The notes: generated by a model not told the origin, from the letters alone. 48,147 nucleotides of DNA from Bacillus sp. Xin1 (GCF_013314535.1 NZ_JABUAE010000034.1:1-48147), one strand, 5' to 3'; positions 33,218 through 43,828 are shown, counted from the stretch's first letter. Numbers and translations are program-made.

Positions 33218-34978
33218 ATGAAGGGAATAAAAAGATATTTACAATTTGTAAAACCATATAGATGGCTTATTACAATTACAATTATTATTGGGCTCATTAA
33301 GTTTGGTATTCCGCTTATTATGCCGTGGTTATTAAAGTATATTATTGATGATGTCATTCAAGGAAGTGAATCATTCCAGGAAAAAACATCACAATTGATA
33401 ACGGCAATTGGTATTGCCTTTTTTATTTTTGGTGTACTAAGGCCGCCTGTTGAATATTATCGCCAATATTTTGCGCAGCGTATTGGTAATACAGTGCTTT
33501 ATGACTTGCGAAAACATATTTTTGGACATCTACAAAAGCTAAGTTTACGCTACTATTCAAATACAAAAACGGGTGAAATTATTTCGCGTGTGATTCATGA
33601 TGTAGAGCAGACGAAGGATTTTGTTATTACAGGGCTTATGAATGTCTGGCTTGATACAGCTACGATTTTTATTGCAATTGTAGTTATGTTTTCTATGAAT
33701 ATAAAATTAACGCTCGTTGCATTGCTTATTTTGCCGATTTATGCAGTTGCAGTGAAATACTTTTTTGGACGCCTTCGTAAATTAACTAAAGATCGTTCAC
33801 AAGCATTAGCAACGATGCAAGGTTACTTACATGAGCGTATTCAAGGGATGCAAGTGACGCGTAGTTTTGCGTTAGAAGAGTATGAAAAGGGGCAGTTTGA
33901 TAAGAAAAATAATGAGTTTTTAATGAAAGCATTAACACATACAAGCTGGACAGCGCGAACATTTTCTACAGTGAATACGTTAACGGATTTGGGACCATTA
34001 CTTGTTATTGCGTTTGCGGCATATGAAGTAATTCAAGGTTCTTTAACGCTTGGAACGATGGTTGCTTTTGTTGGGTATATGGACAGTTTATATAGTCCAT
34101 TACGCCGCCTTGTTAACTCTTCTACAACACTCACACAATCATTTGCATCAATGGATCGAGTGTTTGAGCTGTTGGATGAAAAGTATGATATTGTAAATAT
34201 TCCAAACGCAATTGAAGCAAAAAAGCTTTCTGGTGAAATTGTATTTGATCAAGTGACATTTCGGTATAATACGGATGAAAAAGATGTATTACATCACCTT
34301 TCTTTCTCAATTCGTTCTGGAGAAAAAGTTGCCCTCGTTGGAGCGAGTGGAGGAGGGAAGTCATCTCTTGCTAGTTTAATTCCAAGGTTTTATGATGTTT
34401 CTAGCGGTGCAATTTATATAGATGGTGTGAATGTAAGAGATTATAACGTAAGAAATTTACGTAGTCATATTGGGATTGTTTTGCAGGATAACCTTCTATT
34501 TAGTGATACGATTCAATCAAATATTTTATATGGCAACCCGAAAGCAACGAAAGAGGAAGTCATTGCAGCTGCAAAAGCAGCGCAGATTCACAATTTCGTT
34601 ATGAATTTGCCAGATGGTTACGATACAGTTGTTGGCGAAAGAGGTGTGAAGTTGTCTGGTGGGCAAAGGCAGCGGGTAGCAATCGCACGTGTCTTTTTGA
34701 AAAATCCTTCTTTACTTATACTAGATGAAGCAACATCAGCTTTGGACTTAGAGAACGAAAGGCATATTCAACAGGCTCTTCAAACATTAGCTGCGAACCG
34801 TACAACGATTATCATTGCTCATAGATTAGCAACCATCACACATGTAGATACAATTATATATATTGAAGATGGTGAAATAAAAGAAAAGGGTTCTCATGAA
34901 CAATTAATGCAAAAACAAGGATTTTATTATAATTTATATCAAATTCAACATATAGAAGAAACAGCCCCTTTGGCTTAA
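33218..34978 (+). CDS. ygaD: ABC exporter half-transporter (BmrA/MsbA-like)
   Basis: 586 residues. Six transmembrane helices (about residues 1-320) are fused to one nucleotide-binding domain: Walker A GASGGGKSS, signature LSGGQRQR, Walker B LLILDEATSALD, switch His in IIIAHR. It works as a homodimer exporting lipids or drugs; substrate unknown. GGGGG precedes the ATG. Corresponds in position to B. subtilis ygaD. Confidence 0.93.
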   Translation: MKGIKRYLQFVKPYRWLITITIIIGLIKFGIPLIMPWLLKYIIDDVIQGSESFQEKTSQLITAIGIAFFIFGVLRPPVEYYRQYFAQRIGNTVLYDLRKHIFGHLQKLSLRYYSNTKTGEIISRVIHDVEQTKDFVITGLMNVWLDTATIFIAIVVMFSMNIKLTLVALLILPIYAVAVKYFFGRLRKLTKDRSQALATMQGYLHERIQGMQVTRSFALEEYEKGQFDKKNNEFLMKALTHTSWTARTFSTVNTLTDLGPLLVIAFAAYEVIQGSLTLGTMVAFVGYMDSLYSPLRRLVNSSTTLTQSFASMDRVFELLDEKYDIVNIPNAIEAKKLSGEIVFDQVTFRYNTDEKDVLHHLSFSIRSGEKVALVGASGGGKSSLASLIPRFYDVSSGAIYIDGVNVRDYNVRNLRSHIGIVLQDNLLFSDTIQSNILYGNPKATKEEVIAAAKAAQIHNFVMNLPDGYDTVVGERGVKLSGGQRQRVAIARVFLKNPSLLILDEATSALDLENERHIQQALQTLAANRTTIIIAHRLATITHVDTIIYIEDGEIKEKGSHEQLMQKQGFYYNLYQIQHIEETAPLA

Positions 34979-34993
34979 AGGGGCTGTTTCTTT
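34957..34993 (+). terminator. shared bidirectional terminator, ygaD and ygaE
   Basis: AGAAACAGCCCCTTT-GGCTT-AAAGGGGCTGTTTCT overlaps both stop codons. Confidence 0.92.
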
Positions 34994-36080
34994 ATTCGTC
35001 TTCTTTTTTTTCATCAATTTGTAATTCGTCTTCTGGTTTGTGATACGTATAAAAACTATCTACAAGTAAATCTAAATGTTCAACCTCTTCACTGTAATTA
35101 ATAATTGAAGAAATAAGAGGGAAGAGATGTAACCATATTTTATATGATTCTTCATCTTCTTTATTTTGATAGTCCATAAATATATCGATTAATTCTTGTT
35201 TACCAGTTTCTACTTCATCAAGCATCTCAACAGACTGTTGTTTTTTTGCTTTACCAATAAATTTTAATAAAACTTGTTCGTGATAGTGTGTTAATGAATC
35301 TAATTCATTTTGAATGGATTCTTGAAATGGTTCAGGCATATATCGCAATTCATTTTCAGTACGGTGTAATGCTTTTAATGTACTTAATGCACGGCTAGTT
35401 GTTGCTAACATTTGCCTAAATAAGACGAGCTTACGAATTTTTGCGAATTGTACTTTTTTCGTATAGCTTCTTTCTTCTTTGTACAGTAAGTAGTAATGAT
35501 TTAATTTAATCATTTTTTCTTTCATACGATCAATGTCTGTTTTCAGTGTTGTGAAATCAGAAGCTTGCCTGCTGTTCATACGAATCCATTTTACAATTTC
35601 TTCTGTATTATCGACGATACGATGGTACAGTTTTGTTTCGTATTTTGGCGGCATAAATATTAAGTTTACAAGTGAAGCGGCAATAATTCCAACCATAATC
35701 GTTGCAAAGCGAAGTAAGGCAAAATCAAAGAAATCAGTACCTTGATATTCCATAATCGCAATGACCGTCACTAAAGCGATAGATATTGTATTTTCTAAAC
35801 GTAATTTTAATGTGAGAGCAATAACTAATATACAAGTTAATCCAATAATAAAAGGATTGTGTCCAAAAGCAAATGCAAATCCAATAGCAAATACTGCACC
35901 AATTACGTTTGCTTGAATTTGTTCAAGTGCTGTCAAATATGAGCGATATACAGATGGCTGTACCGCAAAAATTGCTGAAATTCCCGCGAACACGGGACTA
36001 GGTAGTTGGAGCAAAATACAAGCAAATAAAGCTAATGTAATGGCAATACCCGTTTTTAAAATGCGAGCACCAAGTTTCAT
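34992..36080 (-). CDS. ygaE: FUSC/aromatic acid exporter family membrane protein
   Basis: 362 residues. The N-terminal half has about five to six hydrophobic helices starting KLGARILKTGIAITLALFAC with PSPVFAGISAIFAVQPSVYRS, the ArAE_1/DUF939 signature. The C-terminal half is a soluble helical domain (about residues 145-362), ending in an acidic tail. The family is linked to efflux of aromatic acids; substrate not known here. Convergent with ygaD. Confidence 0.87.
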   Translation of the reverse strand: MKLGARILKTGIAITLALFACILLQLPSPVFAGISAIFAVQPSVYRSYLTALEQIQANVIGAVFAIGFAFAFGHNPFIIGLTCILVIALTLKLRLENTISIALVTVIAIMEYQGTDFFDFALLRFATIMVGIIAASLVNLIFMPPKYETKLYHRIVDNTEEIVKWIRMNSRQASDFTTLKTDIDRMKEKMIKLNHYYLLYKEERSYTKKVQFAKIRKLVLFRQMLATTSRALSTLKALHRTENELRYMPEPFQESIQNELDSLTHYHEQVLLKFIGKAKKQQSVEMLDEVETGKQELIDIFMDYQNKEDEESYKIWLHLFPLISSIINYSEEVEHLDLLVDSFYTYHKPEDELQIDEKKEDE

Positions 36081-36173
36081 ACCCTTTTTTATATCCTTTC
36101 TCTCTTGTCATTATGAATGATACAACATGATACTATACATTCATTACAATATGTTAGCAAGTGATATTTTATA

Positions 36174-36644
36174 GGATGCTCAAAAAGTCCGGTTTAGATA
36201 GCTGTCGCATGTCTTCGTTACGTCGCCAGTCCGGTACTCGTGTAGTATAAGCTACATTCCGTTCCTCCTGGCTTCCGTGCCTCGACCTGCTTGGCTCTCT
36301 AAATCCTCCTTTTTGAACTTATATTTTAATGGATGTTCAAAAGGTCCGGTTTAGATAGCTGTCGCATGTCTTCGTTACGTCGCCAGTCCGGTACTCGTGT
36401 AGTATAAGCTACATTCCGTTCCTCCTGGCTTCCGTGCCTCGACCTGCTTGGCTCTCTAAATCCTCCTTTTTGAACTTATATTTTAATGGATGTTCAAAAG
36501 GTCCGGTTTAGATAGCTGTCGCATGTCTTCGTTACGTCGCCAGTCCGGTACTCGTGTAGTATAAGCTACATTCCGTTCCTCCTGGCTTCCGTGCCTCGAC
36601 CTGCTTGACTCTCTAAATCCTCCTTTTTGGACCTGTGTTTTTAA
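36174..36644. repeat. three tandem copies of a 157-bp element
   Basis: Units at 36174-36330, 36331-36487 and 36488-36644 are nearly identical; the start of the first and the end of the third differ slightly. Each unit begins near GGATGTTCAAAAGGTCCGG and ends near CTCTAAATCCTCCTTTTTGA. These ends are imperfect inverted repeats (GTTCAAAA-GG...TTTAGATAGC versus the complement GTTCAAAAAGG...TTTAGAGAGC). The interior is GC-richer than the genome. There is no coding frame. It fills the 665-bp gap between ygaE and gltB. Confidence 0.9.
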
Positions 36645-36646
36645 TG

Positions 36647-36675
36647 AAAAAACCTGCTGAATTTCAGCAGGTTTT
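36647..36675 (-). terminator. terminator of the glutamate synthase gene
   Basis: AAAACCTGCTGAA pairs with TTCAGCAGGTTTT around a 1-3 nt loop; T's follow on the minus strand. Confidence 0.85.
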
Positions 36676-36745
36676 CAAATTGTTACTATAGATTACTATG
36701 TGATGCTCACTTCGTCAATTTTTAGTAAATAAAAATTTGCTTGTA

Positions 36746-39700
36746 TCATTCAGTCGAAATGGATGGGTCTGCTTGCTCTTTTTTCGGAATGATTTCATAA
36801 AAGTGAAGCTGAATGTTATCTAATAACGGTGTTAAGGAAGCGACTTCTTCATATTGTTCATGCTCGTTTAATACGCGAATGTAGTTTAATAATAATTCGG
36901 TAATGTCCGATTTCCCGTTTTTGCTAAGTGGACGTAATGTTACGTTCGCTCCTTTTGCGATTCTTCGTTGCAGGGCAGATTCTGTTAAACCAAGTTCAGG
37001 TTGATGACGTAAATAAACGACACCACCAGTCATACCTGCACAAATCCATGGACCGGGATCACCAAGAACGAGAGCGCGACCGTTTGTCATATATTCAAAA
37101 GCAAAGCCTTTAATATTTGCGTGAACGCCTAGGTTCCCATGTTCTTTTTCTCGAAGTGGTTTTGTGATTCTTCCCCCGATGATCATATCTGCTCCAGATA
37201 AGCGAATACCAGCACGTGCATCGGCGTTACCTTGCACATATAAAGTTCCTTTTTGTGCGCCGTATCCAAAACCTTTTCCGACAGAACCGTTATAGTACGT
37301 TCCATCTTTTCCTTTTGCTTTTGTGATATAAATACCGCCCCCGAATGAGGTTTTTCCGATGCCATCTTGTGCACCGCCATTTACGTGAATAAATAAGTTT
37401 TCACTATTGTAGGCACCTAAGCCATTTCCAGGAACGGAACCGTTTGTATATTTTAATGTAATTGGTTCAAGCGTGTTGTTGTCATATAATTTACTGCGGA
37501 CTCGGTAGCATGATTCGAGCCCCCCCATTACGCGTTGATCTACACCAACACCAACTAACTCTTTTGATTGGAAAGAATCCGTTGTTACATAATCTTGTTG
37601 CTGTGCTGCTTCTGTTATCGCGCTGGATGTACTGTTTAATGTTTGTAATAAATTTTGTAAATCTAATAGCTCTATGCCCCGCGTTTGTTCTAGTAAATCA
37701 GAACGACCAACAATTTCTTGTAAGTTCGTATAACCGAGTTTACCTGTTAAACGTTTAAGCTCTGTTCCAAAAGTAGTAAATAGGTTCAATAAACCTTCTA
37801 CAGCACTTTCAAATTGGCGCGGAACAAAACGGCGTAGTCCATGTTCTTTCGCCTGTGCTTCAGATTCAATTTGTGTTGCAATCCCGACATGACACGTATC
37901 TAAGTGGCAGCCCCGGCATGTTGTACAGCCAATTGCAATCATAGATAAAGTGCCAAAGCCAATACGGTTTGCGCCAAGAAGCATAATTTTTAGTGCATCA
38001 TTTACACTGCGAATACCACCATCTGCCCAAATCTCTACGTTGTGTCTCATATTTGCTTCTAATAGAGCATTATGAGCAGCTTTTACGCCAATTTCAACTG
38101 GAAGGCCGACATGTTGCAAGGCGTGAATACGTGCAGCGCCTGTGCCGCCATCAAAGCCGCTAATATTAATGAAATCAGCACCAGCTTTTGCGATTCCTAC
38201 AGCAATTGTCCCGATGTTAGGAACAACTGGAACTTTGACAGCGACTTTTGCAAGTTGATTGGCTGTTTTAATTTCTGTAATCATTTGTGCTAAGTCTTCA
38301 ATCGAGTAAATATCATGGTTATTGGAAGGGGAGATCAAGTCTGAACCAATTGTTGCATTACGTGCTTCGGCAATTTTAGAAGTGACTTTTGACCCAGGCA
38401 AATGTCCGCCTTCACCAGGTTTTGCTCCTTGCCCAATTTTGATTTCAATTAAATTTGATGAGTTTAACAGTTCGGCATTTACACCAAAACGCCCTGATGC
38501 AATTTGTTGGCCACGTGTATGCGGATATTTACCAATCATGTCTTTAATCTCTCCGCCTTCACCGTTTAAACTAATCATATTGAGGCGATCGGCTGCTTCT
38601 GCATAAGCTCGGAATGCAATTTCATTTTGTGAGCCAAATGACATCGAACTAATAATAAATGGCAAGTCATGATTTTTTACGTCAATTGAAACGCATTCAG
38701 TTGGCACTGGTTGCTCAGCTTCTTTTATTTGGACAAGGTGGCGAATTGTAATGGGATTCTTATCTTCTACTTCTGCTAATTTCTCGCGATAATTATCGTA
38801 AGCATTTCCTTTAGCTACATCGCCAATCGATTTCCAAATGCGAGGAAAGACATGAAATGTTTTTCTCATTCTAACTTTTGGATTACTATAATCAAGTGCC
38901 CTGGCTTTTGCATCTGCAGCTAAAGAGGCGAGTGAAAATGCCACAGTACGTGACCCTAAAAAGTTTGTAATTTGTAGTATGTTTGCAATTTCATCGTGTA
39001 AACCAATTGAAGAGAAGAGACGGCCATAACCACGTAGCTCATGGATACCGATAGTCGAAATAACTTTTTCAAGCCCTTTGTTTAACGCTCTATATAAGTT
39101 AGCAATTGGTTGCGTTGATCCATCATTTACGGTTGCGAACATTAAATATGGATTAATAACATCTGCCCCTAGCCCATATAGAGTAACAATATCATGTAAA
39201 GAACGGAGAGCGCCGGATCTTATAACAATGGAGCATTGGCGTCGTAATTTATGCTCAGTTAGTTTTTGATGTACTTTAGCTGTAATTAAATGTGGATCAA
39301 TCCATAAGTGTCCATTTTTATGAGCTTTTGCATCATCAAGTAGTAGCAGCGAAGCACCTTTTTTTATAGATGTTATAGCCTCTGTACTAATCCTGTCTAA
39401 TGCATCATGTAAGGTTTCTGATGCCGTGAATGTAACAGAGAGTTTGTAAACTGCACTATGAGTTGTAAATAATTGCACAAGTTGCTCATATGAGATGGTT
39501 TCCAAATCTTCTGCAATTTCTTGTGCTAAATTACCTTCTACTATAATTGGTGACAAAAGTTCGGTAACAAAAGTTTGCTGCTGACCACTAAATAAGCTAG
39601 GACGTTCTCCTAGTACTGTACGTGTAGAGAAGTGCTCGATTTCTCGGTCTCGGTCGATTGCTGGGTTTGTAACAACAGCAACGCTTTCTTTTATAAAATC

Positions 39701-41182
39701 AGCAATGTTTCGTCTGTCCGGATCAAGTGCAGCGAGAGGTGCATCATGGCCGAGTGAACGAATTGGTTCAACCCCTTTTGTTGCCATTTGTTCGAGAAGT
39801 TGGATATGCTCACGATCCCAGCCGAAAGCTACATATTGCTCTGTTTCCACTTGAGAGAGGTTAGATAACCCTTCAATTTTTTCCACGGTCGGAGTAGATA
39901 AGTTCAGATGATAATCTGAAAAATTAATGCGTTGTTTCATTCGCTTATATACTTCTTCTTGATATGTTTCATATTCATAGAGAACGAGGTCACCTTGTGT
40001 ATTCCACTTTAAACCTACTTTTTCTCCAGGGGCAAGTGACTTTGGCTCTGCTACGTATTCAGATGGTGATACAACACCTGGTTCAGAAGAAAAGATATAG
40101 GAACTTTCTGTTTCTACTTTCCAAACGGGCCTTAAACCAAGTGAATCTACACTAAAAACAGCTTCATCTTTATAGCGTGAAATAATCCCGGCAGGTCCCT
40201 GAGCAAAATGTCCCCATGCTTCACGAATATACGTATATAAATTTTGCATATGTTGCTCGTATAATTTAATCTCATTAATAATTGGTGGGAATAATATATC
40301 CATTGCTTCAAATAGACTGTAGTTGTAGTGAACGAGAAGTGTTTCTAAGGTGCGGTTTAAATCTTGAGAATCACTGCCTCCAGCAGTAAGTGGTACATCA
40401 ATCATTTCGGCTTGGTCACGTAATTTGGAAATTGTATTAATTTCTCCGTTATGGCCAAGGATGCTAAATGGTTGCACGCGAAAAAAATTAGATAATGTAT
40501 TTGTGGAATAGCGATTATGCCCAAGTGTCATTGTTGATGCAATAAGTGGATGTTGTAAGTCGTCATAGTAGGCAACAAGTGTATCGCCAGCACCAAGAAC
40601 TTTATACACAACATGGTCGTGACTTAATGATGCAACATGAATTGCTGTATTTTTCTCAATTTCAATTGTTAAGGCGAATAGTACTTGATTCAAGTTTTCG
40701 GTAGGTGTTTCTGAAAAAATGGCAATTTGCCAAAATAAAGGTTCTTCTTGCTTGCCAAGAGGACCAAGGGCATCAGAGTTTATTACATCATCACTTTCGA
40801 AAATCACAGTGAGATTTTGATTGTCTAATTTATTACGAATACTGTTTTTTAAGAGAATAGGATTTTCATTTTTGTTTAGAAAAAAATGTCCAACGATAAA
40901 GTGGGGATGATCCACAATCGCTGGATTATATCCACTATTTTTTAATTTTTCTTTCCAAAGTGCTTTCGGTAAGTCGATATGAACGCCAATACCATCGCCC
41001 TCACCATTAATAAAGCCAGCGCGATGGTTCATTTTTACAAGTGATTGTATACAAAGATCGATATTTTCTTTTGTTGGCACATTCTGTTTTTCCATAACGG
41101 AAACGATTCCACACGCATCGTGTTCTGCATTTGCATAATTTCGAAATAAAGACGGTGTCCATTTATTTGTATTGTTAGGCAT
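36746..41182 (-). CDS. gltB: glutamate synthase large subunit
   Basis: 1478 residues, family length. It converts glutamine plus 2-oxoglutarate to two glutamates. The class II amidotransferase Cys follows a short propeptide (HDA-C24-GIVSVMEKQ). The central and FMN-binding synthase domains contain GEGGHLPGSKV, and the [3Fe-4S] ligands are in CTTCRGCHLDTCHVG. The C-terminal GXGXG beta-helix domain (about residues 1230-1430) has repeated Gly motifs such as GGGIYI and GVHANIKG. GGGGGG precedes the ATG. No gltD small subunit lies next to it, so the reductase partner must be encoded elsewhere. In the B. subtilis nomenclature this subunit is GltA. Confidence 0.95.
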   Translation of the reverse strand: MPNNTNKWTPSLFRNYANAEHDACGIVSVMEKQNVPTKENIDLCIQSLVKMNHRAGFINGEGDGIGVHIDLPKALWKEKLKNSGYNPAIVDHPHFIVGHFFLNKNENPILLKNSIRNKLDNQNLTVIFESDDVINSDALGPLGKQEEPLFWQIAIFSETPTENLNQVLFALTIEIEKNTAIHVASLSHDHVVYKVLGAGDTLVAYYDDLQHPLIASTMTLGHNRYSTNTLSNFFRVQPFSILGHNGEINTISKLRDQAEMIDVPLTAGGSDSQDLNRTLETLLVHYNYSLFEAMDILFPPIINEIKLYEQHMQNLYTYIREAWGHFAQGPAGIISRYKDEAVFSVDSLGLRPVWKVETESSYIFSSEPGVVSPSEYVAEPKSLAPGEKVGLKWNTQGDLVLYEYETYQEEVYKRMKQRINFSDYHLNLSTPTVEKIEGLSNLSQVETEQYVAFGWDREHIQLLEQMATKGVEPIRSLGHDAPLAALDPDRRNIADFIKESVAVVTNPAIDRDREIEHFSTRTVLGERPSLFSGQQQTFVTELLSPIIVEGNLAQEIAEDLETISYEQLVQLFTTHSAVYKLSVTFTASETLHDALDRISTEAITSIKKGASLLLLDDAKAHKNGHLWIDPHLITAKVHQKLTEHKLRRQCSIVIRSGALRSLHDIVTLYGLGADVINPYLMFATVNDGSTQPIANLYRALNKGLEKVISTIGIHELRGYGRLFSSIGLHDEIANILQITNFLGSRTVAFSLASLAADAKARALDYSNPKVRMRKTFHVFPRIWKSIGDVAKGNAYDNYREKLAEVEDKNPITIRHLVQIKEAEQPVPTECVSIDVKNHDLPFIISSMSFGSQNEIAFRAYAEAADRLNMISLNGEGGEIKDMIGKYPHTRGQQIASGRFGVNAELLNSSNLIEIKIGQGAKPGEGGHLPGSKVTSKIAEARNATIGSDLISPSNNHDIYSIEDLAQMITEIKTANQLAKVAVKVPVVPNIGTIAVGIAKAGADFINISGFDGGTGAARIHALQHVGLPVEIGVKAAHNALLEANMRHNVEIWADGGIRSVNDALKIMLLGANRIGFGTLSMIAIGCTTCRGCHLDTCHVGIATQIESEAQAKEHGLRRFVPRQFESAVEGLLNLFTTFGTELKRLTGKLGYTNLQEIVGRSDLLEQTRGIELLDLQNLLQTLNSTSSAITEAAQQQDYVTTDSFQSKELVGVGVDQRVMGGLESCYRVRSKLYDNNTLEPITLKYTNGSVPGNGLGAYNSENLFIHVNGGAQDGIGKTSFGGGIYITKAKGKDGTYYNGSVGKGFGYGAQKGTLYVQGNADARAGIRLSGADMIIGGRITKPLREKEHGNLGVHANIKGFAFEYMTNGRALVLGDPGPWICAGMTGGVVYLRHQPELGLTESALQRRIAKGANVTLRPLSKNGKSDITELLLNYIRVLNEHEQYEEVASLTPLLDNIQLHFYEIIPKKEQADPSISTE

Positions 41183-41340
41183 CCGTCAATCCCCCCTCTG
41201 TTATAAAAATTATGAATAATCTGATTTTTAAAGACGTATAATGCCTTATAGACAACAGAACAATAATATAAATCTGGAAAATAAAACAGATAATTATGAA
41301 TAATTATACTATTAATGTGCGATTTATGAAATAGAAAAAA
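41183..41340 (-). promoter_or_regulatory. gltB upstream region with a duplicated 13-mer
   Basis: The identical AATTATGAATAAT occurs at 41208-41220 and 41292-41304, exactly 84 bp apart (about eight helical turns). This spacing suggests a pair of operator half-sites on one helix face. The regulator is unknown; GltC-, TnrA- and CcpA-type control are known for Bacillus glt genes. Confidence 0.4.
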
Positions 41341-41372
41341 GAAAAAAATAGAGGTCATCCTCTATTTTTTTC
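41341..41372 (-). terminator. terminator of hemL2
   Basis: GAAAAAAATAGAGG-TCAT-CCTCTATTTTTTTC, perfect 14-bp stem, T-run on both strands. Confidence 0.9.
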
Positions 41373-41390
41373 TTTTGGGCATGTATTTTC

Positions 41391-42686
41391 TTATGCGTTT
41401 GCTAAGGCAGTGAATGCTCTGCCAACGGCTTCGATTGTATATTCAATATCTTCTTTAGTATGTTCCGTTGTTAAGAACCAAGCTTCGTATTTAGATGGAG
41501 CTAAGTTAATACCTTCATTAAGCATAAGTTTGAAGAATTTACCGAACATTTCTCCATCTGTATTTTGAGCAGCGTCATAATCTTCAATTGTATCTGTTGT
41601 GAAGTATACAGTTAACGCACCTTTTAGACGGTTTACTGTAATATCGATACTATGTTTTGCAGCTTGTTCTAAAATACCTTTTTCAAGCATTGCGCCAAGT
41701 TCATCTAGTTTTTCGTATACGCCTTCTTGCTTTAGTACTTCTAAGCACGCGATACCAGCTGCCATAGATGCTGGGTTTCCAGCCATTGTACCAGCTTGGT
41801 AAGCAGGGCCGAGCGGCGCAACTTGTTCCATAATTTCCCTCTTCCCGCCATAGGCACCGATTGGAAGACCGCCGCCAATTACTTTACCAAGTGCTGTTAA
41901 ATCGGGTGTTACACCAAGTAAATCTTGAGCGCCACCATACATGAAGCGGAAAGCTGTAATTACTTCATCATAGATAACAAGTGCGCCAGCCGCGTGGACA
42001 AGCTCATTTACTTTTTCTAGGAAGCCAGGTTTAGGTTCGACAATTCCAAAGTTCCCAACGATTGGTTCTACAAGAATAGCTGCTACTTCATGTCCCCATT
42101 TATCTAATGCCTCTTTTAATGTTTCCACATTATTAAATGGAACGGTGATCACTTCTTGTGCAATACTTTGCGGTACACCAGCAGAATCAGGAGTACCGAG
42201 AGTAGACGGACCAGAACCAGCTGCTACAAGTACTAAATCTGAATGACCGTGGTAGCAACCAGCAAACTTCATAATTTTTGTGCGGCCTGTATAAGCACGA
42301 GCTACGCGAATTGTTGTCATAACAGATTCTGTACCAGAGTTTACGAAACGAACTTTATCTAAAGCAGGCATTGCTTCTTTTAACATTTTTGCAAATTTTA
42401 CTTCTAGTGCTGTTGGTGTTCCGTATAAAACACCATTTTCAGCTGCTGTTTTAATTGCTTCTGTTACGTGAGGATGAGCGTGTCCTGTAATGATTGGACC
42501 GTACGCTGCTAAATAATCGATATATTTGTTACCATCTACATCCCAAAAATAAGCACCCTTTCCGCGTTCCATTGCAACAGGTGATCCGCCACCAACTGCT
42601 TTGAAAGAACGAGAAGGACTGTTAACACCACCAACGATATGTTCTAACGCTTCCTTATGTAATGCTTCTGATTTTGTGAAATTCAC
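41391..42686 (-). CDS. hemL2: glutamate-1-semialdehyde 2,1-aminomutase, second copy
   Basis: 431 residues from GTG 42686 with AAGGAG about 11 nt upstream. It is a PLP enzyme that makes 5-aminolevulinate for haem. The PLP Lys lies in [19 protein letters not shown]; other markers are [20 protein letters not shown] and [10 protein letters not shown]. subtilis has the equivalent gsaB (ygaF region) besides hemL in the hem operon, and this position matches gsaB. It is therefore a paralogue, not the main hem operon gene. Confidence 0.93.
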   Translation of the reverse strand: MNFTKSEALHKEALEHIVGGVNSPSRSFKAVGGGSPVAMERGKGAYFWDVDGNKYIDYLAAYGPIITGHAHPHVTEAIKTAAENGVLYGTPTALEVKFAKMLKEAMPALDKVRFVNSGTESVMTTIRVARAYTGRTKIMKFAGCYHGHSDLVLVAAGSGPSTLGTPDSAGVPQSIAQEVITVPFNNVETLKEALDKWGHEVAAILVEPIVGNFGIVEPKPGFLEKVNELVHAAGALVIYDEVITAFRFMYGGAQDLLGVTPDLTALGKVIGGGLPIGAYGGKREIMEQVAPLGPAYQAGTMAGNPASMAAGIACLEVLKQEGVYEKLDELGAMLEKGILEQAAKHSIDITVNRLKGALTVYFTTDTIEDYDAAQNTDGEMFGKFFKLMLNEGINLAPSKYEAWFLTTEHTKEDIEYTIEAVGRAFTALANA

Positions 42687-42814
42687 TACAATTCATCTCC
42701 TTACAAAAATCTATGTATTATTCTAACATGTTTTTCAAAAAGACGTATTGTTTGTGATAGGAAGGGCAGTTGGGTAAACTATTCGTTGTGGTATCGAGGA
42801 AGGGGGTCCGATTA

Positions 42815-43828
42815 ATGAAATCGGTAATTGAAGTACAAGGATTACGTAAAGAATTTACAGCATATTCAAGTCGCTCTGGTTTAAAAGGTGCGTTTCGCGA
42901 TTTATTAAATCGTAATTATAAAATAGTACCAGCAGTAAATGATGTATCGTTTACTGTAAAACAAGGTGAGATGGTTGGTTATATTGGTGAAAATGGTGCT
43001 GGGAAATCAACAACCATTAAAATGTTAACTGGGATTTTAACACCAACGTCTGGACAAATTATGGTGAATGGTATGAATCCGCATAAACAGAGGGAAGAAT
43101 TTGTAAGAACGATTGGTGTTGTATTTGGTCAACGCTCACAGCTTTGGTGGGATATTGCAGTACAAGAATCATTTCGTTTATTAAAAAAGGTTTATGGTGT
43201 ATCGGATAGCCAGTATAAAGAACATATGGAACATGTTATTGAAACACTAGATATTGGACCGTTGTTAGATAAGCCGGTGCGTAAATTATCGCTTGGTCAA
43301 AGAATGCGTTGTGAATTAGCAGCAGCGTTAATTCATAATCCACCGCTCTTATTTTTAGATGAGCCAACGATTGGATTAGATGTTCTCGTAAAGTTAAAAA
43401 TCCGTGAATTTTTAAAGGAAATGAATGAGCGTTATAAAACAACAATTTTATTAACAACACATGATATTACTGATATTGAGGCTTTATGTGAACGCGTCAT
43501 TATGCTGGATGAAGGAAACATTATGTATGACGGATCATTAGAAAAACTTCGTTCGCAGTGGGGAGCAGAAAAAGAAATACATTTTCAATTTACTGCACCA
43601 GTTTCATACCAGCAATTATCAATGCTAATGCCGGATAATCATGTAGCTTGGTCAGAAGGGAAAGAAGAATATACATGGATTGCGAAAATACCAAATGAGG
43701 AAGTTGTAATTTCTATGCTCATCTCCAAAGTGGTTCAAACTTTTCAAATTAAAGATTTAAAAATTAATGAAGTGTCGACAGAAGAAATTATTCGTAATAT
43801 TTATGAAGAAGGTATGATTCATGGGTAA
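42815..43828 (+). CDS. ABC-2 type exporter, ATP-binding subunit
   Basis: 337 residues from ATG 42815 behind AAGGGGGT; an in-frame start at 42770 lacks such a site. Walker A GENGAGKST, signature LSLGQRMR, Walker B LLFLDEPTIGLD, switch His in LLTTHD. The C-terminal extension (about residues 245-337) is of the DrrA/NatA type. It overlaps the first permease gene by 8 bp, so the three genes form one operon. Export substrate unknown. Confidence 0.93.
   Translation: MKSVIEVQGLRKEFTAYSSRSGLKGAFRDLLNRNYKIVPAVNDVSFTVKQGEMVGYIGENGAGKSTTIKMLTGILTPTSGQIMVNGMNPHKQREEFVRTIGVVFGQRSQLWWDIAVQESFRLLKKVYGVSDSQYKEHMEHVIETLDIGPLLDKPVRKLSLGQRMRCELAAALIHNPPLLFLDEPTIGLDVLVKLKIREFLKEMNERYKTTILLTTHDITDIEALCERVIMLDEGNIMYDGSLEKLRSQWGAEKEIHFQFTAPVSYQQLSMLMPDNHVAWSEGKEEYTWIAKIPNEEVVISMLISKVVQTFQIKDLKINEVSTEEIIRNIYEEGMIHG

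Noticed and set aside
36174-36644. CRISPR array
   Set aside because: The repeat unit is 157 bp without short direct repeats separated by unique spacers; no cas genes nearby.
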